A DNA stretch of 39,614 nucleotides from IMG/VR virus record IMGVR_UViG_3300036800_000147, positions 1-39,614 of that record; one strand, written 5' to 3'. Each line of letters begins with the position of its first letter. The stretch's first letter is position 1. The position numbers and the translations under genes are program-made. Of this stretch, positions 36,455-39,614 are shown piece after piece. The DNA comes from a virus. The notes beneath the pieces are model-generated. The model ran no database searches, had not been told where the DNA came from, and saw nothing but the letters and a program-made list of their open reading frames with translations.

Positions 36455-37506
36455 TGTCCTCGACTGGCCCATCCGGCAAGAGCGTCGGCGAAACGCTCGA
36501 TGACCAGCGCCCGATCCGCAATGCGCAGATCACGGGCCTGGAGACGCTCGACGCCGAAGCGACGCTCACCTTCACGCTTTACAAGCGGATGGTGCTGCCG
36601 GCGGACGGGTTCGTGTTCTGGGTCCGGGCGGATACGCTCAGCCCCTCAGCGGTGCTGAACCGGAGCGCGCTCAACACCGTCACGCTGAACCAGGGCGCGG
36701 TGATCGTGACGCCGGCTCCGCAGTTCGACGCGCCGGGCTCGCTGCACCACACGACGCTGAACCAGCAGGATGAGGCCGAGAGCTTCAGCTTGCAGAAGAT
36801 GACCTTCACGACGCCGGTCCAGGTCGATGAGTTGACCGAGATCGCGCCGGACGAGCTTTGGATCGCCGATTGGCTGAACCTGAAGTTCGCCTTCAGTTCG
36901 CGGACTGGCTACTATGTCCAGGCGGGGACCTATCACTACCGGGGCGACGCGCTCTATCCATCGCTGGCGACGCAGGTCATCGACTTCCCGTCGCAGCTTC
37001 CGAACGATCAGATCGTTTCGAACTCGCTGCCGCTCTGGCTGACGCTGAACCAGCTGTTCCCGGTCTATCCGAGCTTCCTGGTCCCGGACAACATCACGCC
37101 GCCTTATGCCGCTGTGCATATCGGCGAGGACGACACGTCGGCGCTCCAGCCGGTCGCGTATCACGACGCGAACAGTTCGCGCTGGCAGCTCACGAAAGAT
37201 CGGGTCAAGGTCACGCTCTATGGCGTGCGCAACGACATGATCATGGACTGGCTCGATCTGGTGTCCGAGTTCACGCTGATGAACGACGCCATGGGCCTGA
37301 TGAGTCAGACGCCCCCGGCGCGCGACGCCAAGCGCGGCCAGACGGAGATGAGCATCCTGGCTCAGAAGAAAGTCGTGACCTTCGAGGTCAACTACTACCA
37401 GAGCCGCATCCGGGACATTGCCCGGCAGTACATCACCAGCGTGTTCCTCCATCTCGCGGTCGCACCCGGCGAGTTTCAGGAACTCGGACCCTTTCCCGCT
37501 CCCTAG
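36454..37506 (+). CDS. putative tail or neck protein (350 aa)
   Basis: 350 residues, mostly beta with Asp/Asn/Pro-rich loops: L-N-R-S-A-L-N-T-V-T-L-N, H-Y-R-G-D-A-L-Y-P-S, S-L-P-L-W-L-T-L-N-Q-L-F-P-V-Y-P-S-F. It lies between the neck genes and the sheath, where tail terminator and adaptor proteins are coded in myoviruses. I do not recognise the family. Confidence 0.6.
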   Translation: MSSTGPSGKSVGETLDDQRPIRNAQITGLETLDAEATLTFTLYKRMVLPADGFVFWVRADTLSPSAVLNRSALNTVTLNQGAVIVTPAPQFDAPGSLHHTTLNQQDEAESFSLQKMTFTTPVQVDELTEIAPDELWIADWLNLKFAFSSRTGYYVQAGTYHYRGDALYPSLATQVIDFPSQLPNDQIVSNSLPLWLTLNQLFPVYPSFLVPDNITPPYAAVHIGEDDTSALQPVAYHDANSSRWQLTKDRVKVTLYGVRNDMIMDWLDLVSEFTLMNDAMGLMSQTPPARDAKRGQTEMSILAQKKVVTFEVNYYQSRIRDIARQYITSVFLHLAVAPGEFQELGPFPAP

Positions 37507-37518
37507 GAGGCTTCCCAC

Positions 37519-37947
37519 ATGGGCCGTCAGAACCCGCTTGGCGCCACGACGTTCCGCACGTCCGCCGGCAACCAGACGCAGCCGGAACTCGACGCTTCCG
37601 GCAACCTGCCGGTGGTGCTCGAAGAGGGCGCCGCCGTCACGGTCAACCCGACCGGCCTGCCTTACGTCGCCGTGGCCGCCAGCCAGACCAACGCGGCGCT
37701 CGGCGCGGCCGGGGCCATCGGAGACTACCTGGAGGGCTTCTTGATCATCCCGGCCGTTGCCGCGTGCGGCGCGGTTACGATCAAGGACAACACCACAGCG
37801 GTGATCAGCTTCCCCGGCGGCGGCACGACGGCGCTTCCGACGCTCGCGCCGATCTGGGTTCCCGTGGGGGCCTACAGCGCGCTGGGCGGCTGGACCGTGA
37901 CCACGGGCGCCAGCGTGTCCGTCCTTGCCGTGGGCAAGTTCGCCTAA
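37519..37947 (+). CDS. hypothetical beta-rich structural protein (142 aa)
   Basis: 142 residues, Ala/Gly/Thr/Val-rich with T-V-T-T-G-A-S-V-S and A-V-T-I-K-D-N-T-T-A. It looks like a small beta-sandwich, as in tail or head decoration proteins. AGGAGG precedes the ATG by seven bases. Codon use is strongly GC-biased. Confidence 0.6.
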   Translation: MGRQNPLGATTFRTSAGNQTQPELDASGNLPVVLEEGAAVTVNPTGLPYVAVAASQTNAALGAAGAIGDYLEGFLIIPAVAACGAVTIKDNTTAVISFPGGGTTALPTLAPIWVPVGAYSALGGWTVTTGASVSVLAVGKFA

Positions 37948-37985
37948 GTCCGGCCTTCTCCGTCAGCACACCGTAAGGACGCCCG

Positions 37986-39404
37986 ATGACCGCGACTGTG
38001 CCTATCGTCACGCTGAACGTCTCGGTCACGCAGGCCCCGACTCCGTCGTCGCTGCAACAGAGCGGCGCGTTCGTGACGCAAGGGGGAACGACCGAGACGG
38101 CCGGCTCGCTCACGCCAGTCGCGACCCTGGCGGCGCTCCAGAACATCCTGGCCGCCTCGGTCGCCATCACCTCGATCACGTGGCTCAGCGAAGTCGCCAC
38201 GGTCACGACGACGACAGCGCATGGCTGGACCGATGCGGTTCCGGTATCCGTGACCATCGCTGGCGCGACGCCGAACGGCTACAACGGGACCTTCAGCGCC
38301 ACGCCGACCGGTGCGGACACCTTCACCTATCCGCTGACCGTGAACCCAGGCGGCTCCGCCAGCGCAGGCACTGCTACCCTCGGCGCGGTCGCCGAACTGC
38401 TGGCGATGGGGACGACGTACTTCGCCGGCCTGAACCAGCAATCGGTCAGCGTCCTGGAACTCGGCGAGGGCTCCGTGAACACGGGCGTGACCGCCCTCGG
38501 GACCTGGATCACCGCCAACCCCGGCGAAATCTACGCCTATCTGGTTCCGCGCGAGTGGGACGGCAACAGCGACTTCCTGGCTCTGGTGACGCAGTACGAA
38601 GCGCCGAACAAGCTGACGTACTTCTGGACCACGATGGTCCTCGCCGACATCACCGACAACGCCACGCCCTACACCGGGATCAAATCGGTGCTGGGCGCGG
38701 TCGAGGCGTCGCAGAACACCCAGGCCGTGACCACGATCCCGGCGACGGAGTTCTCGCTGGCGAGCGAGTTCGCCACGGCGCTGTCGATGAATCCGAACTC
38801 GACCAATCGGGCATCCCCGCTTCAGTACACGCCGCTCTATGGCGTGACCGCCTATCCGCAGAAGGGCAACACCGGCACGTTCCAGACGCTGGCCAACGCC
38901 TCGGTGGGCTGGGTCGGCACGGGCGCGCAGGGCGGCCTGCCGAGCACGAACATCGTGTTCCAGGGGCTGATGCAGGACGGCAACCAGTGGCTCTTCTGGT
39001 ACTCGGCCGACTGGTTCCAGATCAACAGCGCCCAGGCGCTGGCGAACGAGGTCATCAACGGCGCGCAGCCGGGCGGCAACCCGCTCTACTACAATCAGGA
39101 CGGCATCAACCGGCTTCAGAACCGGCTCGTGCAGACGGCGCGGCAAGCGGTCTCGGCCGGGCTCGCGAACGGTCAGGTCATCGCGACCCAGCTTCCGTTC
39201 GCGACCTTCCAGGCGAACTACAACGCCGGCGCCTACGAGGGGATGATCCCGATCAACGCCGAGCCGTTCGCGGTCTACAATCAAGAGAACCCGAACGACT
39301 ATCGGATCGGCAAGTACGGCGGCCTCGCGGCTGTGTACACGCCGACGCTGGGGTTCATGAATATAGACTTTGCGCTTAACATAACCAATCTCCTGATCCC
39401 GTAA
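37986..39404 (+). CDS. tail sheath-like protein, DUF3383-type
   Basis: 472 residues. The start (T-A-T-V-P-I-V-T-L-N-V-S-V-T) and middle (G-T-W-I-T-A-N-P-G-E-I-Y-A-Y-L-V-P, Y-G-V-T-A-Y-P-Q-K-G-N) match the DUF3383 sheath-like group of contractile-tailed phages. Residues about 55-140 seem to be an added beta domain like that in the gene at 32850. The last 17 codons are AT-richer with ATA codons. The sheath contracts to inject DNA, and its presence makes this a myovirus-like phage. Confidence 0.8.
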   Translation: MTATVPIVTLNVSVTQAPTPSSLQQSGAFVTQGGTTETAGSLTPVATLAALQNILAASVAITSITWLSEVATVTTTTAHGWTDAVPVSVTIAGATPNGYNGTFSATPTGADTFTYPLTVNPGGSASAGTATLGAVAELLAMGTTYFAGLNQQSVSVLELGEGSVNTGVTALGTWITANPGEIYAYLVPREWDGNSDFLALVTQYEAPNKLTYFWTTMVLADITDNATPYTGIKSVLGAVEASQNTQAVTTIPATEFSLASEFATALSMNPNSTNRASPLQYTPLYGVTAYPQKGNTGTFQTLANASVGWVGTGAQGGLPSTNIVFQGLMQDGNQWLFWYSADWFQINSAQALANEVINGAQPGGNPLYYNQDGINRLQNRLVQTARQAVSAGLANGQVIATQLPFATFQANYNAGAYEGMIPINAEPFAVYNQENPNDYRIGKYGGLAAVYTPTLGFMNIDFALNITNLLIP

Positions 39405-39432
39405 CCGGCAGGAACACTGAGGGAGATAGGTA

Positions 39433-39614
39433 TTGTCGAATCCTTTGATTTCGCTCGGGACCCTCAACAGGCTGTTGGGATCGCTCTCGGTGATCGATCT
39501 GCCGAGTCTGAACGCGACCAGCAGCTACCTGGGGACGGAAGGGATCACGATTGCCCCCGAGGGGCCGACCAGCGACTACTACGAAGCCATGGTCGGCAAC
39601 GTGCCGAGCCCGCG
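39433..39614 (+). CDS. probable tail tube protein, cut by window end
   Basis: A TTG start at 39433 is preceded by GGGAGATAGG at suitable distance, and the frame stays open to the last base (60 codons visible). The visible part (S-N-P-L-I-S-L-G-T-L-N-R-L, then T-S-S-Y-L-G-T-E-G-I-T-I-A-P-E-G-P) is not diagnostic, but in myoviruses the tube gene usually follows the sheath. Confidence 0.6.
   Translation, partial: MSNPLISLGTLNRLLGSLSVIDLPSLNATSSYLGTEGITIAPEGPTSDYYEAMVGNVPSP

Noticed and set aside
37944-39467. 507-codon open frame antisense to the sheath gene
   Set aside because: Long reverse frames are expected opposite GC-rich genes. The product is a low-complexity Arg/Gly/Val sequence with no domain, and the sheath frame explains the region.
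1-39614. CRISPR array, IS element or integrase
   Set aside because: No regularly spaced direct repeats, no terminal inverted repeats with transposase, and no recombinase catalytic motif were seen.

Overview
The window is a GC-rich stretch of a contractile-tailed (myovirus-like) double-stranded DNA phage genome or prophage. It holds a terminase pair, a DUF1073-type portal, a Mu F-like head protein, a DUF2213-type protease/scaffold region, a DUF2184-type capsid, neck genes and a DUF3383-type sheath. The base composition, the TTGAC-type promoters and the gene style suit an alphaproteobacterial host. That host guess is inference. No integrase, repressor or bacterial gene is visible, and the left end cuts into a tRNA cluster while the right end cuts into the gene after the sheath.

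Layout. 1-250: three tRNA genes on the minus strand (Arg-CCG, Arg-ACG, Trp-CCA). 499-7088, plus: a tightly coupled replication block (HNH protein with a helical N-terminus, DUF1376-like protein, SF2 helicase, GIY-YIG endonuclease, small proteins, Toprim primase, DNA methyltransferase), most genes overlapping by ATGA. Two palindrome clusters near 1566-1731 are an origin or operator candidate. 7154-9899: an unknown basic protein, two small minus-strand genes and a ParB-methyltransferase fusion. 9896-12956: small terminase and large terminase, the latter carrying a 373-residue class 3-type intein with a LAGLIDADG insertion exactly in Walker A. 12953-16756, plus: small accessory genes, some exported or membrane-bound. 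16753-19304, minus: a seven-gene operon that includes a protein with a complete Rieske cluster motif. 19373-22599, plus: portal and a zeta-toxin-like ATPase. 22574-26743, minus: about fourteen small accessory genes driven by a family of near-identical promoters (TTGACN-N17-GATATC), several with extra GATATC boxes. 26889-39614, plus: Mu F-like head protein, embedded Rz/Rz1 spanin pair, Nudix-DUF2213 fusion, scaffold-like protein, capsid, neck, sheath, and the start of a likely tail tube gene. This last block is interrupted by a GIY-YIG gene and a minus-strand HNH gene.

How it works together. The rightward genes are replication and virion assembly. Two leftward blocks of small genes are inserted among them and carry their own promoters, which looks like host take-over or early modules placed inside the late region. 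Five homing-type elements (two HNH, two GIY-YIG, one intein with a nuclease) sit next to or inside conserved genes, and several conserved genes contain short AT-rich, rare-codon islands that may be traces of past homing. The most unusual items are the minus-strand promoter family, the phage Rieske protein, the inverted tail-to-tail paralogue pair at 22426-22744, the class 3 terminase intein, the Nudix-DUF2213 fusion and the zeta-type ATPase beside the portal.
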